Shown here: positions 6,724-14,111 of the stretch, piece after piece
How the letters are laid out: every line of letters starts with the position of its first letter
How positions within the stretch are numbered: the stretch's first letter is position 1
Source: JACZWL01 sp046756445
GTDB lineage: Bacteria; Pseudomonadota; Gammaproteobacteria; Steroidobacterales; Woeseiaceae
Assembly: GCA_046756445.1 (NCBI GenBank)
Contig: JBHHWI010000078.1
Location: 1 to 14,111, forward strand
Length of the DNA: 14,111 nucleotides
Direction of reading: 5' to 3'
Translations under genes and position numbers: made by a program
The notes under the pieces: model-generated
Databases searched by the model: none
What the model was told of the DNA's origin: nothing
What the model saw: the letters and a program-made list of their open reading frames with translations, nothing else

Positions 6724-7314
6724 ATGACCAAGGAAATTGATACCGGGCCGCCGGAGGCCCCGAGCAATCTGATCTGGATCGACCTTGAGATGACAGGGCT
6801 TGATACGACATCCGATCACATCATTGAGATAGCGACCATTGTCACCGACCATCGCTTGAACGAACTGGCCGAAGGGCCGGTCATCACGATACATCAAAGC
6901 CGCGACATAATGGGCGGGATGGATGAATGGAATTCACGGCAGCACGGCGATTCGGGGCTCACTGCGAGGGTGCTGGCCAGCGGCACGAGCATGCAGGAGG
7001 CGGAGGTCGAAACGCTCAGATTCCTCAAGCGGCACGTCGCGGAGAATTCGTCCCCAATGTGCGGAAACAGCGTTTGTCAGGACCGTCGATTCCTGGCGCG
7101 CCAGATGCCGACCCTGGAAGCTTTTTTTCACTATCGAAATCTGGACGTGAGTTCCCTGAAGATACTCGCGCAAAACTGGGCGCCGGAAATCGCCAACGGG
7201 TTCAGGAAGGAATCCGAGCACCGAGCACTGGCAGACATCAGGGACTCGATTGCCGAACTCGCGTATTACCGGGACTCGCTCTTTGACCAGAGCATCTTGT
7301 GCGGGCAAGCATGA
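6724..7314 (+). CDS. orn: Oligoribonuclease
   Basis: Orn is the 3'-5' exoribonuclease that degrades the shortest RNAs, including pGpG from cyclic-di-GMP turnover, and is essential in E. coli. The DEDDh catalytic set is complete: D20 and E22 in WIDLEMTGLD, D120 in NSVCQDRRF, and H166 and D171 in EHRALADIRDS. These are offset by eight residues from E. coli because of an N-terminal extension of eight residues; a short C-terminal tail (about 187-196) is also extra. MGGMDEWN replaces the more usual LMDDWN region. The ATG at 6724 is weakly preceded by GGGAA. The stop overlaps the start of the next gene by ATGA, so the methyltransferase gene is translationally coupled to it. Confidence 0.96.
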   Translation: MTKEIDTGPPEAPSNLIWIDLEMTGLDTTSDHIIEIATIVTDHRLNELAEGPVITIHQSRDIMGGMDEWNSRQHGDSGLTARVLASGTSMQEAEVETLRFLKRHVAENSSPMCGNSVCQDRRFLARQMPTLEAFFHYRNLDVSSLKILAQNWAPEIANGFRKESEHRALADIRDSIAELAYYRDSLFDQSILCGQA

Positions 7315-7925
7315 CCGTAAAGCCGAATGCGCCGGCGTGCGAACGCAACAAGCGGCCGATCCTGGAGGTCATCAGGGTCGATTTTCGAGATTGCAGTAAT
7401 ATTCTTGAAATCGGTTCCGGCACCGGCCAGCATGCCGTGTATTTCGCGCAAGCCATGCCGTGGCTGGTTTGGCAAACCAGCGATCTTGCCGAGAACCACG
7501 CGGGAATAGGGACATGGATAGCAGATGCCAGCCTGCCCAACGTTCGTGACCCGCTGCTGTTGGACGTGCAAAACTCGACTGGATTTGCCGGGAAATATGA
7601 CGGTGTATTTTCGGCCAACACCGCGCACATCATGAGCATGCCCGAGGTGCACTGCATGTTTGATCTTGCTGGCCGGCTGCTGCCGCGCGGAGGCAGGTTC
7701 TGTCTGTACGGGCCGTTCAATCGGGACGGCGATTACACCAGCGAGAGTAACCGGCGCTTTGATCAGTCATTACGTGATCAGGACGCCAGCATGGGGATTC
7801 GCGATCTGGGGATGCTGGATGAGTCTGCCGCCAGGTCGGATATGCGTCGCGAAAGGCTCTACGCCATGCCCGCCAACAATGCGCTGGCTGTCTGGCGCAA
7901 ACGTGAAAATGCGGAAGGCAGATGA
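7311..7925 (+). CDS. DUF938 class I SAM-dependent methyltransferase
   Basis: A 204-residue protein of the DUF938 family (related to animal METTL26). The SAM-binding motif I is ILEIGSGTGQHAVYFA (31-46), with the acidic residue after strand 2 in TSDLAEN (56-62) and the motif-IV-like ANTAHIMSM (102-110), followed by FCLYGPFNRDGDYTSESN, a family signature. The substrate of DUF938 enzymes is not established. A GTG lies four codons upstream at 7299, but the ATG at 7311 overlaps the orn stop (ATGA) and is preferred. Its own stop overlaps the start of the following GFA gene in the same way, so three proteins are made from tightly coupled frames. Confidence 0.88.
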   Translation: MTVKPNAPACERNKRPILEVIRVDFRDCSNILEIGSGTGQHAVYFAQAMPWLVWQTSDLAENHAGIGTWIADASLPNVRDPLLLDVQNSTGFAGKYDGVFSANTAHIMSMPEVHCMFDLAGRLLPRGGRFCLYGPFNRDGDYTSESNRRFDQSLRDQDASMGIRDLGMLDESAARSDMRRERLYAMPANNALAVWRKRENAEGR

Positions 7926-8305
7926 CGATTCATAAAGGTGGCTGCCATTGTGGCCGGGTCAGGTTTGAAGTCGAGGCGCCGGCAGATCTCGAAGTGAACG
8001 AGTGTAATTGCACCATCTGCCGAATGTCCGGGCATTTGCACCTGATCGTGCGCAAGAATCAGTTCAGGCTGGTCAGCGGGCAAGACGATCTTGCGACTTA
8101 TCAATTCAATACCGGCGTCGCGAAACACCTGTTCTGCGCTACATGCGGCGTCAAATCGTTCTACATACCCCGGTCCAACCCGAACGGATACAGTGTCAAT
8201 GCGCGCTGCCTCGATCCGGGAACCGTTACGTCAATGGAGATCGACGCGTTCGACGGCCTCAACTGGGAAGAGCATGCTCATTCGCTTCGCCACCTGACGG
8301 AGTAG
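7922..8305 (+). CDS. GFA family (CENP-V/GFA fold) zinc protein
   Basis: A 127-residue protein of the GFA family (named for the glutathione-dependent formaldehyde-activating enzyme). The zinc-binding cysteines are all in place: CHC (8-10), CNCTIC (C28, C30, C33) and CATC (C72, C75). The family is large and many members have unknown or non-formaldehyde roles, so the name gives the fold rather than the reaction. The N-terminal MTIHKGGCHCGRVRFEVEAP is typical of the branch that includes animal CENP-V. Its ATG overlaps the stop of the methyltransferase gene by four bases. The spacer after it (8306-8393) holds only an imperfect hairpin at 8328-8350. Confidence 0.9.
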   Translation: MTIHKGGCHCGRVRFEVEAPADLEVNECNCTICRMSGHLHLIVRKNQFRLVSGQDDLATYQFNTGVAKHLFCATCGVKSFYIPRSNPNGYSVNARCLDPGTVTSMEIDAFDGLNWEEHAHSLRHLTE

Positions 8306-8393
8306 TGTGTCACCAAATGCCGACAGTGCGCTTTGCAATGCAAAATGCGCATGCCTTATAGTTGGCGCCATCAATGCCGGGCGACTTTATTCG

Positions 8394-9062
8394 ATGATGA
8401 GAAGGGCTTTACTGCACTCAGCGTTCTTGCTTGCCGCAGCGCAGGCATCGGCCGATCCGGCGTGGGTGAGTGACCAGTTCGAGGTCATGTTACGCACCGG
8501 GCCGAGTACCAGCAATGCGATCCAGCTCATGGTATCCAGCGGAACGCAACTCGAGGTTCTCGAACGGGACGACGAAACCGGCTACTCCAAAGTCAGGACG
8601 GGAGGCGGCACCGAAGGATGGGTCTTGAGCCGCTACTTGATGTCGGAGCCGCCGGCGCGAGAGCAACTGGAATCTCTGACGAACAGGCTGACCAACGCCA
8701 ATGCCCGCGGGACCTCGATGAGCTCGCAACTCAACGCGATAAAAGGGGAGTACGACAGCGCGACGAGGCAGATCAGGGCCCTGCAGCGTGACAACGAACG
8801 ACTGGGGTCGGAATTGGCCGAGATCAAACAGACCTCTGCGAATGTACTGGCTATCGACAGTCGTAACAAAGAGCTGCAACAACAGCTAACGGACGCTGAA
8901 ATACGGGTGAGCATCCTCGAGCAGGAGAATCAGGAACTCAACAGGCAGCAAACCCGGTACTGGTTTCTGAGCGGTGCGCTCGTATTGACGGTCGGTATTA
9001 TTCTGGGATTGTGGCTGCCGAGGATTCGGTGGCAGCGGCGATCCCGATACGACAGCTTTTAG
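8394..9062 (+). CDS. SH3-domain, coiled-coil, membrane-anchored protein (YgiM-like)
   Basis: A 222-residue envelope protein with the architecture of the family often annotated as TIGR04211 SH3 domain protein (E. coli YgiM). Residues 1-20 form a signal peptide (MMRRALLHSAFLLAAAQASA), residues about 25-85 a bacterial SH3 domain (VMLRTGPSTS at 31-40, GTEGWVLSRYL at 72-82), residues about 88-185 a coiled coil with regular leucines, and residues about 189-208 a single transmembrane helix followed by a basic cytoplasmic tail ending RRSRYDSF. The SH3 domain should lie in the periplasm and may contact peptidoglycan, by inference. Two adjacent ATG codons (8394, 8397) are possible starts; upstream codons to 8307 would place extra residues before the signal peptide and are rejected. 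Function is unknown; it ends at a strong hairpin. Confidence 0.85.
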   Translation: MMRRALLHSAFLLAAAQASADPAWVSDQFEVMLRTGPSTSNAIQLMVSSGTQLEVLERDDETGYSKVRTGGGTEGWVLSRYLMSEPPAREQLESLTNRLTNANARGTSMSSQLNAIKGEYDSATRQIRALQRDNERLGSELAEIKQTSANVLAIDSRNKELQQQLTDAEIRVSILEQENQELNRQQTRYWFLSGALVLTVGIILGLWLPRIRWQRRSRYDSF

Positions 9063-9064
9063 AC

Positions 9065-9102
9065 AAACGGGGACGGACCCCGAATGGGGTCCATCCCCGT
9101 TT
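9065..9102. terminator. Long hairpin between convergent genes (terminator, repeat-like)
   Basis: Two nested arms, AAACGGGGA (9065-9073) with TCCCCGTTT (9094-9102) and GGACCCC (9075-9081) with GGGGTCC (9086-9092), pair around a GAAT loop with a single C-A mismatch. The hairpin starts two bases after the SH3-protein stop and ends at the stop of ppsA. Having A3 on one side and T3 on the other, it can serve as a weak bidirectional terminator. The core GGGGACGGACCCC is of the kind seen in dispersed palindromic repeats of Proteobacteria, so it may be a mobile repeat reused as a terminator; only one copy is in this window. Confidence 0.65.
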
Positions 9103-11469
9103 CTATACGGACTCGCCGGCAAGAAACATCCAGGTCTCGATGACGCTGTCCGGATTCAGGGACATGCTCTCGATCCCTTTGTCGACCAGCCATTTCGCCA
9201 GGTCGGGATGATCGGAAGGTCCCTGGCCACAGATTCCGACATATTTGTCTCTGGCCTTGCATGCCGAGATTGTCATTGCCAGCATGGCCTTCACCGCATC
9301 GTCACGTTCATCGAAAAGCTCGGCGATTTCTGCGGAGTCGCGATCGAGACCAAGAGTCAACTGCGTCATGTCGTTCGAACCAATCGACATGCCGTCGAAG
9401 TGATCCAGATACTGTTCGGCCAGTAGTGCGTTCGACGGCAACTCGGACATCATGATTATCTTCAGATCGTCCTTGCCCCTCCGTAAGCCGTTCTTATCCA
9501 GCAGATCAATAACATCCTTCGCCTCTTGCACCGTTCTGACAAACGGAATCATTATCTGAACGTTCTTGAGTCCCATGTCCTCACGGACCTTGCGAAGCGC
9601 CGCGCATTCGAGTTCGAAGCATGGCTGAAAGTTATCCGCCAGATAGCGTGCTGCGCCGCGGAATCCAAGCATCGGGTTTTCTTCCTCCGGCTCGAAGGGC
9701 GCACCACCGATGAGATTTGCATATTCGTTCGATTTGAAGTCGGAAAGGCGGACGATGACGGGCTCGGGAGCAAAGGCCGCCGCGATAGTGCTGACGCCCT
9801 CGGTGAGTTTGTCGATGAAAAATCCGACTGGGTCGTCGTAACCCGCCATTTGCTCGTCCACGGCGTCGCGGGTTGCGGAATCCAGCTCGTCGTACTCGAG
9901 CAGGGCCCTCGGGTGCACGCCGATCATCCGATTGATAATGAACTCGAGCCGCGCCAGCCCGACCCCCTTGTTCGGAATGTTGGCAAAGTCGAAGGCCCTG
10001 TCCGGATTACCGACATTCATCATGATCTTCACGGGGATATCCGGCAGGGAGTCCAGCTCGATCTGCGTCCGTTCGAATTTGAGCAGGCCTTCGTAAACGT
10101 ATCCCTCGTCGCCTTCGGCGCAACTCACCGTGACTGCCGTGCCGTCGGCAATATTGTCTGTGGCGTTGCCACAGCCGACCACGGCCGGAATGCCGAGCTC
10201 TCTGGCAATGATGGCCGCGTGGCAGGTCCTGCCGCCGCGGTTCGTTACTATAGCGGCGGCGCGTTTCATTACGGGTTCCCAGTCCGGATCGGTCATATCC
10301 GAAACCAGGACATCGCCTTGTTGGACTCGACTCATCTCGCTGACGTCACGAATAATCTTCGCCGTGCCGGTACCAATCTTCTGACCGATGCTCCGGCCCT
10401 GGCTGAGGATTGTGGAACGGCCCTTGAGCGTGAATCGCTGAATGGTGCGGCCGCTTCTGCTCTGGACTGTCTCCGGGCGCGCCTGGAGTATGTAAATCTT
10501 GCCGTCAGTGCCGTCTTTGGCCCACTCGATGTCCATCGGGCGCTTGTAGTGCTTCTCGATCGTCACTGCCGTTCTTGCAAGCTCGATCACCTCGTCTTGG
10601 TCCAGTGAAAATTGTTGGCTGTCCTGGTGATCGACATCAACCGTCTCGACGGATTTTCCCGGAGCGGGATCAGTGCTGTACACCATTTTGATGGCCTTGC
10701 TGCCGAGATTCTTGCGCAGCACGGGAAACCGACCTGCCTCGAGTGCCGGTTTGTAAACATAGAATTCGTCGGGATTGACGATCCCCTGTACGACCGTTTC
10801 CCCGAGTCCGTAGGATGATGTAATGAACACTACGTCCCGGAATCCGGATTCCGTATCGAGTGTGAACACCACGCCTGCCGCTCCGATATCGCTGCGGACC
10901 ATGTGCTGTACGCCGACGGACAATGCGACCAGAGAGTGATCGAATCCCTGGTGCACGCGGTAGGCGATGGCCCGATCACTGAAAAGCGATGCAAAAACCT
11001 GATGCAGCGCGTCGGTCAGGCGATCGATACCCCTCACATTCAAATAGGTTTCCTGTTGGCCGGCAAAAGAGGCATCCGGTAGATCTTCGGCCGTGGCGGA
11101 CGATCGGACGGCGACGGCGATATCCTCGCCGGCCGACATTTCGTTCCAGGTTTCCCGCAGTTCATCAAGGAGCCTGCCCGGTAACGGCGCACCAATGATC
11201 CAGTCGCGAATCGTCTTGCCCGCGCCCGCCAGCGCCTCGATATCATCGACATCGAGGCCATCGAGTACGGCTGCGATACGCTGATCGAGCCCGTTACTGG
11301 CCAGGAAGTCGCGGTATGCTGCCGAGGTGGTCGCGAACCCACCGGGTACGGCCACACCGAGATTGCTCAGATTGCCGATCATTTCGCCCAGTGAGGCATT
11401 CTTTCCGCCAACGATTTCAACGTCTTGCATTCCAAGCCTGTCAAGCTTGATAACGTATGGCTCCACCAT
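9103..11469 (-). CDS. ppsA: Phosphoenolpyruvate synthase
   Basis: PEP synthase converts pyruvate, ATP and water to PEP, AMP and phosphate, the entry to gluconeogenesis from three-carbon substrates. The 788-residue protein (792 in E. coli) shows the N-terminal ATP-binding domain (GGKNASLGEM at 21-30, VRSSATAEDLPDASFAGQQE at 121-140), the swivelling phosphohistidine domain with GGRTCHAAIIARELGIPAVVG (split here at 412-432; catalytic H417, regulatory T415), and the TIM-barrel PEP domain ending with GICGQGPSDHPD, where C747 is the catalytic acid. The ribosome binding site AAGGGAG lies close before the ATG at 11469. The gene is divergent from ppsR, whose product phosphorylates T415 when the histidine is phosphorylated and so turns the enzyme off. 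Confidence 0.97.
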   Translation of the reverse strand: MVEPYVIKLDRLGMQDVEIVGGKNASLGEMIGNLSNLGVAVPGGFATTSAAYRDFLASNGLDQRIAAVLDGLDVDDIEALAGAGKTIRDWIIGAPLPGRLLDELRETWNEMSAGEDIAVAVRSSATAEDLPDASFAGQQETYLNVRGIDRLTDALHQVFASLFSDRAIAYRVHQGFDHSLVALSVGVQHMVRSDIGAAGVVFTLDTESGFRDVVFITSSYGLGETVVQGIVNPDEFYVYKPALEAGRFPVLRKNLGSKAIKMVYSTDPAPGKSVETVDVDHQDSQQFSLDQDEVIELARTAVTIEKHYKRPMDIEWAKDGTDGKIYILQARPETVQSRSGRTIQRFTLKGRSTILSQGRSIGQKIGTGTAKIIRDVSEMSRVQQGDVLVSDMTDPDWEPVMKRAAAIVTNRGGRTCHAAIIARELGIPAVVGCGNATDNIADGTAVTVSCAEGDEGYVYEGLLKFERTQIELDSLPDIPVKIMMNVGNPDRAFDFANIPNKGVGLARLEFIINRMIGVHPRALLEYDELDSATRDAVDEQMAGYDDPVGFFIDKLTEGVSTIAAAFAPEPVIVRLSDFKSNEYANLIGGAPFEPEEENPMLGFRGAARYLADNFQPCFELECAALRKVREDMGLKNVQIMIPFVRTVQEAKDVIDLLDKNGLRRGKDDLKIIMMSELPSNALLAEQYLDHFDGMSIGSNDMTQLTLGLDRDSAEIAELFDERDDAVKAMLAMTISACKARDKYVGICGQGPSDHPDLAKWLVDKGIESMSLNPDSVIETWMFLAGESV

Positions 11470-11552
11470 CAGCTCCCTTGTGTTACCCGTCTGGACATGG
11501 ACAATCGACTGCAGTGGCTGCGTGGAAAGCTCTTGGATAGTGGTGTGTGCAA

Positions 11553-12377
11553 ATGACCGAACGTACCGTTTTTTTTCTCTCCGATCAGACGGGTGTGACG
11601 GCTGAGACGCTTGGCCACAGCCTCCTTACACAATTTGACGGACAGAATTTTCGGCAAGTGACTGTGCCATTTATAGATTCCGATGACAAGGCGCGCGAGG
11701 CCGTGAAAAATATTAACCAGGTGGCCAGTGAGGAGGGATCGAGGCCGATCGTGTTCTCGACACTCGTACATGACGATTGCCGGGCAATTGTCAGGGAGGC
11801 GGACGGATTGCACCTCGACATCTTCGACGTTTTCCTGGCGCCGCTGGAAGAGGAACTGGAGCAAAAAGGAACTCACACCGCCGGCAGGGCGCACGGCATG
11901 AGCGACATAAATACATACATGAAACGCATCGAAGCGACCAATTTTGCGCTCGCGAACGACGATGGCGGCATTACCCAGAATTACCAAATGGCCGACGTCA
12001 TTCTCATTGGCGTTTCCCGCTCGGGCAAGACACCGACCTGTCTTTACCTGGCGTTGCAGTACGGTGTTTATGCGGCCAATTTTCCACTGACGGATGAAGA
12101 ATTCGAAAGTGGGAATTTGCCTGATTTTCTGGTCAAGCAGAAACAAAAATTGTTCGGCCTGACGATCGCGGCGACGCGATTGCAGCAAATTCGAAAAGAG
12201 AGGCGGGCACTTGGCCGGTATTCTTCGGCCCAGCAAGTGCGTTACGAATTGCGGGAATCGGACAAGATATTCAAACGATACGGTATCCCGAAGGTGGACA
12301 CGACGGAATTTTCGATTGAGGAAATCGCAAGCAGAATCCTGGATAGTACAGGTGTTGAACGCAGAGTTCGACCATAA
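11553..12377 (+). CDS. ppsR: PEP synthase regulatory protein (kinase/phosphorylase, DUF299)
   Basis: A bifunctional ADP-dependent kinase and phosphate-dependent phosphorylase that inactivates and reactivates PEP synthase by acting on a threonine near its catalytic histidine. The family signature at the N-terminus is seen as FFLSDQTGVTAETLGHS, and the P-loop is GVSRSGKTPTCLYLA (153-167), followed by AANFPL and the LFGLTI segment that are strongly conserved. The length of 274 residues is normal. A GTG two codons upstream (11547) is another possible start; ATG at 11553 is preferred. Its target gene, ppsA, lies divergent with about 80 bases between the starts, which supports assignment to the PpsA rather than the PPDK branch. 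Confidence 0.95.
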   Translation: MTERTVFFLSDQTGVTAETLGHSLLTQFDGQNFRQVTVPFIDSDDKAREAVKNINQVASEEGSRPIVFSTLVHDDCRAIVREADGLHLDIFDVFLAPLEEELEQKGTHTAGRAHGMSDINTYMKRIEATNFALANDDGGITQNYQMADVILIGVSRSGKTPTCLYLALQYGVYAANFPLTDEEFESGNLPDFLVKQKQKLFGLTIAATRLQQIRKERRALGRYSSAQQVRYELRESDKIFKRYGIPKVDTTEFSIEEIASRILDSTGVERRVRP

Positions 12378-12454
12378 TTTTTTCGCAATATCGCGAAAAG
12401 CGGAACTGTTCTTGCATACCTTTTGCATTGCGATCGCTATGATATATTTGGCTC

Positions 12455-12910
12455 ATGTTGCTCGAATACCAACTTGTGCCGGAGGCTATTACAAAGCCGC
12501 ACAGTTTTGTCGGCCTGATGTCTTTGTATGAAAGCAATTATTTACGACTGCAACAATTAATTCCCGAACTCGAGAGACTGGACGGTTATTACCGGTCGCG
12601 CGTAGCCGGTGATTGCGATTTGCATGTCGAAATCATCGAGCGAAGCCGATATACGGTTACCTTGTCGCTCTCCTATTTCTTTTATGAAAGCGGTCAACGG
12701 ATTGCCGATCCTGACATGCATGTCAGGGCCTATCTCGATGGTCAGGTGGCGGAGGCGATGAGTTTTTGCGGCGCTCATCGCCATGCTGAACTGCGGCGGC
12801 TGTCGCGGGTGCACGCAGAGGAACTCGACGCAAGATGGCGCCGCAATATCGTTCTGAACAAATGGCTGGAATACCTTATGGATCAGGGCCATCTGGTTCT
12901 TGAACGATAA
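12455..12910 (+). CDS. DUF1249 family protein (YqiB-like)
   Basis: A 151-residue cytosolic protein of the DUF1249 family, which has no established function and is found in many Gammaproteobacteria (E. coli YqiB). Family features seen: the N-terminal helix LYESNYLRLQQLIPEL, the strand IIERSRYTVTLSLS, DPDMHVRAYLDGQVAEAMSF, and a C-terminal helix NKWLEYLMDQGH. The ATG at 12455 is the first of the frame and has no clear ribosome binding site; a later ATG at 12518 (MSLYESNY) would also keep the family core, so the first 21 residues are uncertain. The 77-base spacer after ppsR holds an A/T-rich inverted repeat (TTTTCGC 12380-12386 / GCGAAAA 12393-12399) and a possible -10 TATGAT at 12438-12443, suggesting its own promoter. 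Confidence 0.85.
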   Translation: MLLEYQLVPEAITKPHSFVGLMSLYESNYLRLQQLIPELERLDGYYRSRVAGDCDLHVEIIERSRYTVTLSLSYFFYESGQRIADPDMHVRAYLDGQVAEAMSFCGAHRHAELRRLSRVHAEELDARWRRNIVLNKWLEYLMDQGHLVLER

Positions 12911-13042
12911 TCACGATTCACGTCAGACGATCGCCGCAGACCCGAAAACTGTCGATTCAATCAAGGACTGAGCCGATTCCACTTGTCATCATCGCGGGCG
13001 AGTAGCCTTGATAGCCTCGTCCGATACACGTGGATTATGTAA

Positions 13043-13048
13043 AGGGAG
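13043..13048 (+). promoter_or_regulatory. Ribosome binding site that fixes a TTG start
   Basis: AGGGAG (within AAAGGGAG) lies six bases before the TTG at 13055. No ATG or GTG in the same frame sits at proper spacing, and a nearby ATG at 13037 is followed at once by TAA. The site therefore supports a TTG start for the coiled-coil gene. Confidence 0.65.
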
Positions 13049-13054
13049 CACGGG

Positions 13055-14086
13055 TTGGCCAGCATTGCCGCAATCTTCGGAAATTCGCAGGAAAAATCGC
13101 AGAATAGCGAGAAGTTACTGGACCTGTACTGGAATCGAGCCGAGTTAAAGAAAGAATTCGCCGGCATGAGGAACGAGCAGTTCCGGCTGCAGGACAAGAT
13201 CAAGCAACAGGAAGGCGTAGCGGCCAGACTGCAGCAAAAGCTCGACCACCTGGAAGAGCTGCTGATCGATCCGGACTGGGCACACAACGCCATCGTGTTC
13301 TATCAGCTGCGGGGCCTGGCCTTGCGATGCCAGCGTAGACTCGCGAAGTTTGCCGAGCAGTTGAAACAGCAGCGCGAGCAGAAGCAGCATAATCGTCTGC
13401 TGGTCGCCTGGAACGAAGAACGCACGAAAGAAGCCAGGGTGCTGGAGCGGCAGGTAGGGGATAAGCGCGACACTATCCAGCAACTGGAAGACCAGCTGCA
13501 GGTCGAGCGTCGTCGCCTGATTTCAATGAGTGGATTTCTGAAGATATTCCGGCGCCGATCCGTCACCGCAATTCTTGATAATCTGGCCGGACAGGTCGAT
13601 GCAGCGCGACAGGATGAGGAGAACCTGCTTCAGCAGATCGAGGAAATCCAGAACCGTCCGCCGCCGGACACCAAAGGCCTCGACATTGCCACCAAGCGAT
13701 CGATCAACCTGATGATTATCGCCTTCGCACAGCAACTGTTCTCATTGTTTTCCGATGATGAGCTTGCGGCGATGGCGAAAGAGGCCAGCGACAAGAGCGT
13801 CGGTGCGATCAACTATGGCACGCGCCATGAATGCGAACAGCTTTTGGCACGAATTCAACAGCGGATTGAAATGATGGACCAGGCTTCCGACTTCGCCGAG
13901 GTGCTGCAACGACGATCCCAGTTGCTCGGTGAAAAGGCCCTGTTCAGCAAGGATTCGGATGCCGTACCGGTTGCGGGAACCATATCGACGCTTTATCACA
14001 TCGCCGATAACGGTCTCGTCAGGGAAAGTGAGGTCAACATTCTCGGCGAGAACTGGTGGGGAATTTCCAAGGTGCTGAGCCGGTAG
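13055..14086 (+). CDS. Unrecognised coiled-coil protein
   Basis: A 343-residue protein that I do not recognise. It has no signal peptide and no clear membrane helix, so it should be cytosolic. Predicted helices rich in Q, E, K and R with heptad spacing cover about residues 25-70, 90-155 and 172-200, broken by a short basic segment FLKIFRRRS (161-169) and ended by RPPPDTKG (201-208). The C-terminal third (about 209-343) looks globular: a hydrophobic helix INLMIIAFAQQLFSLF (217-232), then a second helical pair and a strand-rich end SEVNILGENWWGIS (325-338). The TTG start is supported by a good ribosome binding site. Base composition resembles its neighbours, so there is no sign of recent transfer. 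A role in DNA or envelope organisation could be imagined, but nothing in the sequence shows it. Confidence 0.75.
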   Translation: MASIAAIFGNSQEKSQNSEKLLDLYWNRAELKKEFAGMRNEQFRLQDKIKQQEGVAARLQQKLDHLEELLIDPDWAHNAIVFYQLRGLALRCQRRLAKFAEQLKQQREQKQHNRLLVAWNEERTKEARVLERQVGDKRDTIQQLEDQLQVERRRLISMSGFLKIFRRRSVTAILDNLAGQVDAARQDEENLLQQIEEIQNRPPPDTKGLDIATKRSINLMIIAFAQQLFSLFSDDELAAMAKEASDKSVGAINYGTRHECEQLLARIQQRIEMMDQASDFAEVLQRRSQLLGEKALFSKDSDAVPVAGTISTLYHIADNGLVRESEVNILGENWWGISKVLSR

Positions 14087-14111
14087 CCGGACCCGGCCGC
14101 CAAGATACTAG

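Noticed and set aside
8328..8350. Imperfect hairpin GCGCTTTGC / GCAAA-AT-GCGC after the GFA gene
   Set aside because: The stem has a two-base bulge and no T-run, so I do not call a terminator.
9526..10608. A 360-codon plus-strand frame inside ppsA
   Set aside because: It is the antisense shadow of the conserved ppsA reading frame, which holds all the catalytic motifs of PEP synthase.
11469..12428. A 319-codon minus-strand frame opposite ppsR
   Set aside because: It is the antisense of ppsR, whose P-loop and family signature are on the plus strand.
1..14111. CRISPR array, prophage, insertion sequence with transposase, or toxin-antitoxin pair
   Set aside because: No regularly spaced repeats, no transposase or integrase motifs and no pair of small coupled toxin-antitoxin-like genes are seen.

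Overview
The window reads as chromosomal DNA of a gammaproteobacterium, GC-rich overall. The evidence is gene content and order: 4.5S RNA-dnaX-ybaB-recR, divergent rsgA/orn, divergent ppsA/ppsR, a YqiB-like DUF1249 protein, and an SH3/coiled-coil/membrane-anchor protein of the YgiM type. I cannot name the genus from this sequence.

Layout. Bases 1-387 hold no convincing gene; they contain a short tRNA-Ser-like 3' fragment and an AT-rich promoter-like stretch. Bases 388-673 form a densely structured RNA that I recognise as a HEARO/omega-RNA, the guide RNA class of IscB nucleases (ancestors of Cas9). It is followed at once by a strong intrinsic terminator, and no iscB gene is present. This is the most unusual element here. 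Bases 848-2286 hold a GT9 (heptosyltransferase-like) gene facing a small DUF6165 gene, with overlapping 3' ends. The SRP 4.5S RNA (about 2401-2506) then precedes the dnaX-ybaB-recR-HIT group (2603-5534), which covers the clamp loader, a nucleoid-associated protein, recombinational repair and a nucleotide hydrolase. rsgA converges on the HIT gene and shares its stop region.

orn (6724) is divergent from rsgA and leads a translationally coupled trio: orn, a DUF938 methyltransferase and a GFA-fold protein, each start overlapping the previous stop by ATGA. The SH3-domain protein gene follows and ends at a 38-base, nearly perfect hairpin that separates it from the convergent ppsA. ppsA (PEP synthase) and ppsR (its bifunctional kinase/phosphotransferase regulator) are divergent, so enzyme and regulator sit together. 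A DUF1249 gene and an unrecognised coiled-coil protein with a TTG start close the window.

Most of the window is ordinary housekeeping sequence. The accessory signal is concentrated in the first 0.75 kb: an orphan omega-RNA with its own plausible promoter and terminator, whose expected guide segment is self-complementary.
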